Source of the DNA: JAENWH01 sp038248745
GTDB taxonomy: Bacteria; Bacillota; Clostridia; Peptostreptococcales; Anaerovoracaceae
Direction: 5' to 3'
Assembly: GCA_038248745.1 (NCBI GenBank)
Contig: JBBRXC010000011.1
Location: forward strand, 1 to 22,469
DNA length: 22,469 nt
A program made the translations under genes and the position numbers. Positions within the stretch are counted from its first letter, which is position 1. Each line of letters begins with the position of its first letter. This document shows, piece by piece, positions 5,408 to 12,412 of this stretch. Below the pieces are notes generated by a model. The model saw nothing but the letters and a program-made list of their open reading frames with translations, was not told the DNA's origin and did no database searches.

Positions 5408-7576
5408 ATGAATGACAGTTTTTATAAACAACTGATAGAAGCGTCACCAATAGGATACTCTTATAATGAAATTATTTGTGATGATGCCGGGAGGCCTTGT
5501 GATTTTAAAATTATTGATGTAAATTCTGCTTATGAGAAGATTACAGGGCTTCAACGTTCTGAAATAATTGGCAGGCAAATTACGGAGGTTTTACCTCGTG
5601 TTTTAAATTATGAGTTTGACTGGATCGATTTTTATGGAGATATAGCACTCAATGGGTGTAAAAAAAATCATGAGTATTATTCGGAAAACGCAGACATCTG
5701 GTATCGCATTTATGCTTATTCTCCTGAAAAATATTATTTCACGACTAATTTTATTGATATTTCCAAAGAAAAAGAGCAGATGGCTGAATTGGAAAGTGGA
5801 AGAAAGAGAATGGAACACATTCTTGAAGGCACGAATGTGGGCACTTGGGAATGGAATGTTCAGACTGGTGATGTTGAACATAATGAACGCTGGGCAGAGA
5901 TGTTCGGGTACACATTGGCAGAGTTGCAACCAATCACAAATGATACCTGGAAAAATTTTGTTCACCCAGATGATGTGAAAGGGACAGATAATCAGGACAG
6001 GCAGTTAGTTAATCAGGAAATAGAATTTTACGACGATGAATACCGAATGAAACATAAGAATGGAAGTTGGGTTTGGATTTATGACAGAGGGAAAGTGGTC
6101 TCTTGGACCAGTGATGGGAAACCACTAATGATCAGCGGGACCCATACAGACATCACAAAACGAAAGCGAGCTGAGCTGGCGCTGAAGGACAGTGAAGAGA
6201 AATATCGTCTGCTTTTTGAACACAACCCTTTAGGTGTCATCCATTTTGACGACTTGGGCATAATAATCAATTGTAATGAGAAATTTTTGAAAATTATAGA
6301 AATCCCTCAAAAGGAAATTATTGGTTATGATTTACAGAATTTTGCTGAAAAAGGTCTTTTTGAGACCTTGACGGTCGCCTTAAAAGGGAAGCAAGCAATA
6401 TATGAAGGAAGTTATCAATCATTAAATGGTGAAAAAGAAACAAATTACAGAATTATTTTAGATCCGATTTTAACTGAAAATGGAAGTATTACCGGCGGCA
6501 TTGGGATTGTGGAGGATGTCTCTGAAAAAAAGAGAAAAGAGGAGGAAATCCTTTTTTTGAGTTTTCATGACCAGTTAACCGGATTGTATAACCGTAGATT
6601 TTATGAAGAAGAGTTGAAGAGACTTGATAAGGAAAGAAACCTTCCACTCACAATTATTATGGGAGATGTAAACGGGCTGAAGTTAATTAATGATTCTTTT
6701 GGTCATGTCGCTGGTGATGAATTGCTGATAAAAGCCGCCGAGATCATTAAAAAAGGATGTCGTTCTGATGACATCATTTCAAGAGTTGGCGGAGATGAAT
6801 TTGTAATTTTATTGCCTCAAACAAATGAGTTTGAAGCAGAAAAAATAATTAACCGATTTAAAAATTTATGCGGATATGAAAAGGTGGGTTCTATTGATAT
6901 TTCCATTTCTTTTGGATTTGAAACCAAAAATAAAATGGACTATAAAATTGAAGATGTTTATAAAAAAGCTGAAGACGATATGTACAATCATAAACTTTTC
7001 GAAAGCCCTAGTATTCATGGGAAAACGGTTAATACGATTATCAAAACACTTTATGAAAAAAGCAAAAGGGAGGAGGCGCACTCACAAAGGGTTTCGAAAC
7101 TTTGCGAAAGCATGGGAGAAGCGTTGGGACTTTCAATTTATAAAATTAAAGAACTTAAAACGGTGGGATTATTACACGATATAGGAAAAATCGCCATAGG
7201 TGAGCATATTCTAAGCAAACCGGGGAAACTTAGAGAGGAAGAAATGAGCGAAATCAAACGTCATCCGGAAATCGGATATAGAATTCTAAGCACTGTGAAT
7301 GAGATGTCTGAAATGGCAGATTATGTTCTGGCGCATCATGAAAGATGGGATGGGGGAGGATACCCGAAGGGTCTGAAAGCAGATGAAATCCCTTTGGAAT
7401 CCAGAATTATTGCTGTTGCAGATGCCTATGATGCCATGACGGGAGAGAGAAGCTACAGAAGACCAATGCAAGCAGATGCAGTCCTGGAAGAACTAAGAGT
7501 AAATGCAGGGACTCAATTTGATTCTGAACTGGTAAGCATCTTCATTGAAAAGGTTATAGGAGGAAAAACGGAGTAA
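5408..7576 (+). CDS. PAS-PAS-PAS-GGDEF-HD-GYP cyclic-di-GMP synthase/phosphodiesterase
   Basis: A 722-residue soluble signalling protein. Three PAS sensor domains (about residues 1-118, 135-255, 262-372; the second ends in the typical ISGTHTDITKRKRAE) precede a GGDEF domain (380-535) and an HD-GYP domain (555-722). The cyclase site is intact (GGDEF 461-465), the inhibitory I-site RxxD is present (RSDD 452-455), and GHVAGD keeps the Asp of diguanylate cyclases rather than the Ser of Hypr GGDEF enzymes. The HD-GYP site is intact too (LLHDIGK near 590; HHERWDGGGYP 643-653). Both making and breaking c-di-GMP therefore look possible, with PAS inputs choosing the balance. No membrane segment or signal peptide. 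The start at 5408 follows GGGGGA; an upstream in-frame ATG at 5348 has no ribosome binding site. Ligands of the PAS domains are unknown. Confidence 0.95.
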   Translation: MNDSFYKQLIEASPIGYSYNEIICDDAGRPCDFKIIDVNSAYEKITGLQRSEIIGRQITEVLPRVLNYEFDWIDFYGDIALNGCKKNHEYYSENADIWYRIYAYSPEKYYFTTNFIDISKEKEQMAELESGRKRMEHILEGTNVGTWEWNVQTGDVEHNERWAEMFGYTLAELQPITNDTWKNFVHPDDVKGTDNQDRQLVNQEIEFYDDEYRMKHKNGSWVWIYDRGKVVSWTSDGKPLMISGTHTDITKRKRAELALKDSEEKYRLLFEHNPLGVIHFDDLGIIINCNEKFLKIIEIPQKEIIGYDLQNFAEKGLFETLTVALKGKQAIYEGSYQSLNGEKETNYRIILDPILTENGSITGGIGIVEDVSEKKRKEEEILFLSFHDQLTGLYNRRFYEEELKRLDKERNLPLTIIMGDVNGLKLINDSFGHVAGDELLIKAAEIIKKGCRSDDIISRVGGDEFVILLPQTNEFEAEKIINRFKNLCGYEKVGSIDISISFGFETKNKMDYKIEDVYKKAEDDMYNHKLFESPSIHGKTVNTIIKTLYEKSKREEAHSQRVSKLCESMGEALGLSIYKIKELKTVGLLHDIGKIAIGEHILSKPGKLREEEMSEIKRHPEIGYRILSTVNEMSEMADYVLAHHERWDGGGYPKGLKADEIPLESRIIAVADAYDAMTGERSYRRPMQADAVLEELRVNAGTQFDSELVSIFIEKVIGGKTE

Positions 7577-7631
7577 CTTGGTCTGTATAAGCAGAGGCTA
7601 AGATTAATTTGAGAATTAAGAGAAATGTTTT

Positions 7632-7673
7632 AAATGCCATCCCTGGCAGAAGAGTGACGGGGTGGCATTTTTT
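7632..7673 (+). terminator. Intrinsic terminator after the c-di-GMP gene
   Basis: A 12-bp stem (7632-7643, AAATGCCATCCC, against 7659-7670) with one G·T pair, a 15-nt loop and a T-run. It lies 56 bp after the stop codon at 7576. Confidence 0.85.
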
Positions 7674-7797
7674 CTTGCAGTTGGGATGGATAAGATAGTC
7701 AGTAAACCTTTATCTAAATAATTAGTTTGTTTATGTATAAAATAATAGATAAAATGAATATTTAAACTATTATAAACACAATAATTGTAATAAAAAG

Positions 7798-7826
7798 TTG
7801 ACATATAGTTAAAATAAGTGTAAAAT
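7798..7826 (+). promoter_or_regulatory. Strong SigA-type promoter before the 24-residue peptide
   Basis: Perfect TTGACA (7798-7803), 17-nt spacer, TAAAAT (7821-7826). It would start a transcript near 7833 with about 70 nt of leader before the small ORF. The spacer shares GTTAAAATAAG with the promoter at 3194-3222. The stretch between the terminator at 7673 and this promoter (about 125 bp) is AT-rich and holds nothing recognisable. Confidence 0.75.
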
Positions 7827-7901
7827 GTAAACATATTCAAGATTAGAAACAACTGATAAATTTTCGAAGAGAAGAAATTGTTTTAGAAAGAAGGTGCCAA
7901 G

Positions 7902-7976
7902 ATGAGAGGATACGGAATATTAGGGACAATAGTTGTTGTTTTGTTAATTATATTTTTAGTTCAAAGAGTATTTTAA
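7902..7976 (+). CDS. 24-residue single-pass hydrophobic peptide
   Basis: A small ORF, ATG 7902 to TAA 7974-7976. The N-terminus MRGYGILG is followed by a continuous hydrophobic stretch (residues 10-20, TIVVVLLIIFLV) and a short basic end QRVF, giving one membrane helix with Arg on each side. It is supported as a real gene by AAGGTG 6-7 nt before the ATG, by a near-consensus promoter upstream, and by a terminator-like hairpin 53 bp downstream. The family is not recognised. Tiny Gly/Tyr-rich membrane proteins of this build are common in Firmicutes (some are sporulation or envelope peptides), and type I toxins are also of this size, but no convincing antisense promoter is seen here. Its transcript could read into the C39/SLH gene if the hairpin is leaky. 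Confidence 0.62.
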   Translation: MRGYGILGTIVVVLLIIFLVQRVF

Positions 7977-8029
7977 CACAAGGGGTATGTGTAAATATAC
8001 AAGAAAGAAGCTTAATGCGAAAGCATCAG

Positions 8030-8067
8030 AAAAGGGTTGTACGCTATTAAGCGAATGACCTTTTTTT
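8030..8067 (+). terminator. Terminator or attenuator hairpin between the 24-residue peptide and the C39/SLH gene
   Basis: Arms 8030-8044 (A-run, GGGTTGTACGC) and 8051-8064 (GCGAATGACC, T-run) around loop TATTAA. The stem has about 13 pairs with one A·A mismatch and some G·T, followed by a seven-T tract. A small GNRA hairpin (ATGC-GAAA-GCAT, 8015-8026) sits just before it. The stem is nearly the same as that of the hairpin at 3644-3679. No promoter is evident between it and the gene at 8134, so it may act as an attenuator in the leader of that gene. Confidence 0.7.
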
Positions 8068-8133
8068 GTGCTTTTAAATGGCGGGAAAAAGCAGACCAAT
8101 TTAAACCAGAAATAAAATCAGGGGGATTTTATC

Positions 8134-9372
8134 ATGAAAAAAATTATAAGTACATTATTAACAATAATAATGGCTGTTACTTTATTACCATTAACAGGTA
8201 CTGCAGCAGAAATAAATCAAACAAAAGTAGCGGGGATTCCTGTTATTTCTCAATGGCCCAATCTTCCTACGGGATGTGAGGCAACCTCGTTAACCATGTT
8301 GCTGAATTTCTTTGGAACGAATCTCACCAAAGAACAGGTTGTCAGTATGCAGCCTAGCGGCCCGAATATATATAGAGTGAACGGTGTTCTATATGGTGCT
8401 GATCCAAATAAAGAGTTTATAGGAAGCCCCTATGACAGCCACAGCTTTGGTATCTACCATCAGCCATTTATTCCTATTATAGAAGCGTATTTCCCGAACC
8501 GAAGCGAAAATTTGTCTGGGGGATCGGTAAGGGATCTATACACTGCAATTGATTCAGGAAGACCAGTCCTTGTTTGGGCTTCTGTTGGTATGATGCAGGT
8601 AACCCCTGGCATTAAATGGACATTAGCAGACGGAACTGTCTTCCAATGGAAGAATGGAAATCATGCATTACTTCTTGTCGGGTATACAGATACTCAAGTA
8701 ATTATGAATGACCCATGGACAGGAAAAGAAGAATATTACAATAAGGCTACTTTTGAAGAAAGATGGACCGCTATGGGGAAGCAGGCTTTAACAGTAAAAG
8801 CAGAGATAATAAAAACACCTTCATTCTATTATGATGATGTATTTGAAGAGGATTGGTATTTTAGCATCATAGAAGAAATGACAGCAATGGGGATTGTGAG
8901 CGGGTATGGAGACAGAACTTTCAGACCTATGAATGACTGTACTTATGGCGAATTCATTAAACTTGCCAAGGATATGATGTACAAGGAAACTTTCCCGAAC
9001 AACTCGGGCGAATGGTTTGATCCTATTGCAGAAGAATCAATAAACAAGGCGGTTATGACAGAAGTGAACAAGTACAAAAATACAGAGGACGGCACCTATT
9101 TAAATACGCCAATAGTAAGAAAAGAAGTAGCGCAAATATTGCTTGGATTATTAAATGATGAAGAAATCACCGATGAACAAAAAGCCAGAATCATGCTACT
9201 GTACAAAGATACTTCTGGTTTAAATCAAGAGGAACTCGCAGCGTTTGCATATCTTGAAGATGCAGGAATAATACTTGGTAATAATTTTAAAATGAGCCCA
9301 GAAGAATTTCTGACAAGAACGGAAGTATTGATCATAAGAAAAAGGGTCATGGAAGGTGAGATTGTATTATAA
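8134..9372 (+). CDS. Secreted C39-like cysteine peptidase with three SLH repeats
   Basis: A 412-residue exported protein. A Sec signal peptide (residues 1-25, cut near TGTAA-E) is followed by a papain-like C39 domain (about 31-225): VISQWPNLPTGCEATSLTMLL holds the putative nucleophile Cys48, GNHALLLVGY the His177, and MNDPW the Asp193. Three surface-layer-homology repeats follow: about 233-285 (DVFEEDWYFSIIEEMTAMGIVSGYGDRTFRP, the best preserved), 290-345 and 353-408, the last two degenerate. SLH repeats bind secondary cell-wall polymer, so the enzyme is expected to sit on the cell surface. The substrate is unknown; the domain resembles stand-alone C39-like proteins rather than the leader-cutting domain of bacteriocin exporters, and no bacteriocin or ABC gene adjoins it. 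GGGGGA lies 8 nt before the ATG. Confidence 0.9.
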   Translation: MKKIISTLLTIIMAVTLLPLTGTAAEINQTKVAGIPVISQWPNLPTGCEATSLTMLLNFFGTNLTKEQVVSMQPSGPNIYRVNGVLYGADPNKEFIGSPYDSHSFGIYHQPFIPIIEAYFPNRSENLSGGSVRDLYTAIDSGRPVLVWASVGMMQVTPGIKWTLADGTVFQWKNGNHALLLVGYTDTQVIMNDPWTGKEEYYNKATFEERWTAMGKQALTVKAEIIKTPSFYYDDVFEEDWYFSIIEEMTAMGIVSGYGDRTFRPMNDCTYGEFIKLAKDMMYKETFPNNSGEWFDPIAEESINKAVMTEVNKYKNTEDGTYLNTPIVRKEVAQILLGLLNDEEITDEQKARIMLLYKDTSGLNQEELAAFAYLEDAGIILGNNFKMSPEEFLTRTEVLIIRKRVMEGEIVL

Positions 9373-9390
9373 ATATTAATTATTTGGGAT

Positions 9391-9418
9391 TTTACAATTT
9401 CCCAGAAAATGTTATAAT
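9391..9418 (+). promoter_or_regulatory. Promoter of the GNAT gene
   Basis: TTTACA (9391-9396), 16-nt spacer, perfect TATAAT (9413-9418), 57 bp before the start codon. Confidence 0.65.
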
Positions 9419-9475
9419 ACTTTTAAAACTTACTATTATTTAAACTTATTACTTTTAAAACAACAGGAGGGTAAA

Positions 9476-9799
9476 ATGGATTGGAAATATAAAGAAGGAC
9501 GTATATACAGTGAAAATGAAACGGGAGAATTGATGGCTGAGGCAACTTATGTGGTTACAGCAACCGGAGAAATCAACATTGATCATACTTATGTCAACCC
9601 AAGCTTGAGAGGGCAAGGGGTTGCGGATAAAATGATGGTGGCCGTGGCAGAATATTTAAGAGAGCATGAAACAAAAGCGATTGCCACCTGTTCCTATGCG
9701 ATTTCATGGTTCAAAAAGAATGAAGAAAACTACTCGGATATTATTTCTGATAAATTTAGCGATCAGGACACAGGTTGTAAAATAGACGGGAAGCACTAA
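9476..9799 (+). CDS. Small GNAT-like acetyltransferase (COG2388/YidJ-like)
   Basis: A 107-residue protein of the compact GNAT-like group. The core is AEATYVVTATGEINIDHTYVNPSLRGQGVADKMMVAVAEYLREHETKAIATCSYAISWFKKN. RGQGVA is the acetyl-CoA pyrophosphate-binding loop, NIDHTYVNPSLRG is the preceding strand, and TCSYAISWFKKN is the characteristic end of this short group. Its acceptor is unknown; proteins of this class are thought to acetylate small molecules or proteins. GGAGGG precedes the ATG and a promoter lies at 9391-9418. The large ATPase gene follows after 72 bp, which contain only a weak AT-rich hairpin, so co-transcription is possible. Confidence 0.87.
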   Translation: MDWKYKEGRIYSENETGELMAEATYVVTATGEINIDHTYVNPSLRGQGVADKMMVAVAEYLREHETKAIATCSYAISWFKKNEENYSDIISDKFSDQDTGCKIDGKH

Positions 9800-9871
9800 A
9801 ATATTAATCGGATAATAAAAGGGTATTATTTTATTGATTTAAATAAGTGAATAGTGTAGGGAGGTTATTAT

Positions 9872-12307
9872 ATGCAGGATTTTGAGAAACTTGGCGTTTT
9901 TTATTTAGGTAAAGAATATAACCTTGAGGAAGGAAAGCTTGAAGAGGATCTTGTTCTTTATAAATCAAAGGATTTAACAACCCATGCTGTGATCATAGGA
10001 ATGACTGGGAGTGGAAAGACTGGCCTCGGAATAGGTATTATAGAAGAAGCTGCATTGGACAACATTCCAGTTATTGCCATTGACCCGAAAGGAGATTTGG
10101 GCAACCTGGCATTGACATTTCCAAAATTACAGAAAGAAGATTTTAGACCTTGGATTAACCTAAACGAAGCTTCGAATCAAGGGGTACCCCCTGATGAGTA
10201 TGCCGAGTCACAAGCACAACTTTGGAAAGAAAAACTGTCTGAATGGGGTCAAACTGGAGAAAGAATTCAGAAACTTCATGATGCAGTGGATATTACTGTA
10301 TACACCCCTGGTGGATCTGCTGGACCTGGCGTTTCCGTTCTGCAATCCTTTAACGCACCGCCGGCTGCATTACAAAATGACAAAGATGCCTATCGAGACC
10401 GTATTCATATCACGGCAACCAGTTTACTTTCCTTCATTGGCATTGACGGAGATCCTTTTACAAGCAGAGAACATATTTTGTTGGCAAATATATTAGAGAA
10501 CAGCTGGAACTCAGGGAAAAACCTGGGGCTGCCAGAAATTATTGCCGCCATACAATCCCCTCCTATGACACAGGTAGGGGTAATGGATGTGGAAAGTTTT
10601 TTCCCAGCCAAAGATCGATTTCAGTTGGCAATGATGCTCAATAATCTGTTGGCATCTCCAGGTTTTAAGGTTTGGATGGAGGGAGAACCTCTTGATGCAA
10701 ACAGGTTCTTATATAATCAAGCCGGCAAGCCGCGGGTGTCGATTTTTTCTATTGCACATCTTTCAGACAAGGAAAGAATGTTTTTTGTTACTATGCTGCT
10801 CAATGAGGTGCTTTCCTGGGTGCGAAGCCAACCTGGAACCGGTAGTCTTAGAGCCATTCTTTATATGGATGAAATTTTTGGATATCTTCCGCCGACAGCA
10901 AATCCCCCTTCAAAAACACCGTTCTTAACACTTCTGAAGCAGGCCAGGGCCTATGGGCTCGGACTGGTTCTTTCAACCCAAAATCCAGTAGATTTAGACT
11001 ATAAGGCTCTTTCAAATGCGGGGACTTGGTTTATTGGCAGACTTCAGACGGACCAGGATAAAGAAAGGGTGATCTCTGGGTTAGAGGGGGCTTCCACAGG
11101 AGGCGCTTTTGATAAAAAACGTACAGAGAACATTTTGTCAGGACTTGGAAAACGTATCTTTTATCTTCATAGTGTACATGAAGATGAACCCCTTATTTTT
11201 AACACCAGGTGGACGCTTTCTTATTTGGCGGGCCCGCTCACCAGAGAACAAATTTCGGGTTTACCAAAAAATAAAGTACCCACAGAAAATGTGATTCCTA
11301 TGGCTTCGGTAAAGGTGGATCAATTAGTACCTGGACTGACTGAGGAGCAAAAGGATCAGATGATTATTCCAAGGGACAATACTTTAAAATCAACACCTCC
11401 TGTGCTCAGCCCAAAGATCAAACAGGTATATATCCCAGCAACCGGTAGCAATCAAGAGAATTTAATTTATGAACCTGCCCTTATCGGATTGGCAGAAGTG
11501 ATGTTCAGCAGTTCAAAATACGGGGTTACTGTATCTAAAAATTGTGCATTGATTTCACCCCTTCATGAGGGACCGGTACCGCTTGACTGGCGTGAAGGAA
11601 AATTAACAGACATAGACTTACGCTCTTTAGGAGATAAACCTGTTGCAGGAGCAACGTATATGAATTACCCTGAGGCGGCAGCAAATGCAGGCAATTATGA
11701 TAACTGGGAAAAACTTTTTACCCAATTTATCCGAACGGATTTTAGTTTGAAGCTGTATTTTAGCCCAACGCTAAAAATTGTCTCTGAGGTAGATGAAGAC
11801 GAAAGAAATTTCCGTATTCGGTTGCAACACCTGGCACATGAACAGCGAGATGAAGAAATAGAGATTTTAAAGAGCAAATATAAGCCTAAAATAGATATTT
11901 TAGAAAATCGTCAAAGAAGAGCAAAGCAAACCGTAGAGAATAAAAGCTCTATGGCCACACAAAGGAAAATGGAAGCAGCTGTTTCAGCTGGAACTGCCAT
12001 TTTGGGCGCATTTTTCGGCCGGAAAAGCATTAGTGCAACTTCTATTTCAAGAGTAGGAACTGCAGTAAGAAGTACTGGGCGCGCCATGAAAAGCGGGGAA
12101 GGAATCACCCAATCCCAAGAAACCTTAGCGTCTGTTGAAATGGAGCTTCAGGAACTTTTAGATGAGTTGGAACAGAAGGTGGAGGAGTTGACGGCGAAAT
12201 TCAACAACTTAGATGAAAAATTGGAGGAAGTTGAAGTTAGAGCAGTCAGTGGCAATATAGCAGTTCATTTTGTCGGGTTGGCCTGGATGCCACAACCCAC
12301 AGTTTAA
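9872..12307 (+). CDS. HerA/FtsK-type (DUF87/DUF853-like) ATPase with C-terminal coiled coils
   Basis: An 811-residue cytoplasmic P-loop ATPase. Walker A is GMTGSGKT (residues 43-50), followed by VIAIDPKGDLGNLAL, a hallmark of HerA-type ATPases. Walker B is LRAILYMDEIFGYLPP (D333/E334). LSTQNP (367-372) is the sensor motif, and R390 in WFIGRLQTDQDKERV is a candidate arginine finger. Residues 640-700 and 745-790 are predicted coiled coils around a Gly/Ala/Ser-rich segment (702-740). A conserved end, NIAVHFVGLAWMPQ, closes the protein. Such ATPases are hexameric DNA or protein pumps, but this stand-alone type has no assigned role. No NurA nuclease, SIR2 or other usual partner is nearby; the neighbours are a GNAT protein and the zinc operon. 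GGAGGT precedes the ATG. The ATPase family is certain, the function open. Confidence 0.88.
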   Translation: MQDFEKLGVFYLGKEYNLEEGKLEEDLVLYKSKDLTTHAVIIGMTGSGKTGLGIGIIEEAALDNIPVIAIDPKGDLGNLALTFPKLQKEDFRPWINLNEASNQGVPPDEYAESQAQLWKEKLSEWGQTGERIQKLHDAVDITVYTPGGSAGPGVSVLQSFNAPPAALQNDKDAYRDRIHITATSLLSFIGIDGDPFTSREHILLANILENSWNSGKNLGLPEIIAAIQSPPMTQVGVMDVESFFPAKDRFQLAMMLNNLLASPGFKVWMEGEPLDANRFLYNQAGKPRVSIFSIAHLSDKERMFFVTMLLNEVLSWVRSQPGTGSLRAILYMDEIFGYLPPTANPPSKTPFLTLLKQARAYGLGLVLSTQNPVDLDYKALSNAGTWFIGRLQTDQDKERVISGLEGASTGGAFDKKRTENILSGLGKRIFYLHSVHEDEPLIFNTRWTLSYLAGPLTREQISGLPKNKVPTENVIPMASVKVDQLVPGLTEEQKDQMIIPRDNTLKSTPPVLSPKIKQVYIPATGSNQENLIYEPALIGLAEVMFSSSKYGVTVSKNCALISPLHEGPVPLDWREGKLTDIDLRSLGDKPVAGATYMNYPEAAANAGNYDNWEKLFTQFIRTDFSLKLYFSPTLKIVSEVDEDERNFRIRLQHLAHEQRDEEIEILKSKYKPKIDILENRQRRAKQTVENKSSMATQRKMEAAVSAGTAILGAFFGRKSISATSISRVGTAVRSTGRAMKSGEGITQSQETLASVEMELQELLDELEQKVEELTAKFNNLDEKLEEVEVRAVSGNIAVHFVGLAWMPQPTV

Positions 12308-12316
12308 AATACAAAA

Positions 12317-12348
12317 ATTTGCAGCAAATATAATAATTTACAGCAAAT
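12317..12348. repeat. Two tandem ATTTGC-A-GCAAAT palindromes
   Basis: A perfect 13-bp palindrome ATTTGC-A-GCAAAT (12317-12329) and a second with one changed base, ATTTAC-A-GCAAAT (12336-12348); centres are 19 bp apart. As direct repeats, 12318-12334 and 12337-12353 match at 16 of 17 bases. The placement just upstream of the zinc operon promoter, and the near two-turn spacing, suggest a pair of operators. The regulator is unknown. Confidence 0.62.
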
Positions 12349-12372
12349 ATAATATAATGCAGAAATCTGGGG

Positions 12373-12395
12373 TATAATTAATGAAAATCATTATC
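12373..12395 (+). promoter_or_regulatory. -10 box and Fur/Zur-family-like box of the zinc operon
   Basis: A perfect TATAAT (12373-12378) overlaps by two bases a 19-bp sequence (12377-12395, ATTAATGAAAATCATTATC) that matches the classic Fur box at 16 of 19 positions. No good -35 is seen 17 bp upstream, so the promoter may need an activator or be weak. A metal-bound Fur-family repressor (Fur, Zur or PerR) could block this site. The class of metal cannot be told from the box alone, but the operon codes for zinc-type uptake. Confidence 0.72.
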
Positions 12396-12412
12396 ATTTG
12401 GAGGCATTAATT

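Noticed and set aside
7940..8030. Antisense promoter opposing the 24-residue peptide (type I toxin-antitoxin model)
   Set aside because: On the minus strand a TAAAAT can be found near 7970-7980, but no -35 at acceptable spacing; the model has no support beyond peptide size.
8037..8279. 80-residue open frame overlapping the hairpin and the start of the C39/SLH gene
   Set aside because: It begins inside the hairpin, has no ribosome binding site, and its second half is the +1 shadow of the secreted peptidase's signal peptide.
9385..9404. TGGGA...TCCCA hairpin after the C39/SLH gene as a terminator
   Set aside because: The stem is five pairs with no U-tract, and it overlaps the -35 of the GNAT promoter.
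9811..9830. ATAATA...TATTAT hairpin between the GNAT and ATPase genes
   Set aside because: All A/T, very low stability; not enough to separate the two genes into different transcripts.
12398..12412. TTG start for ZnuA five codons upstream
   Set aside because: The TTG overlaps the GGAGG that serves ATG 12413, and the signal peptide is normal from the ATG.
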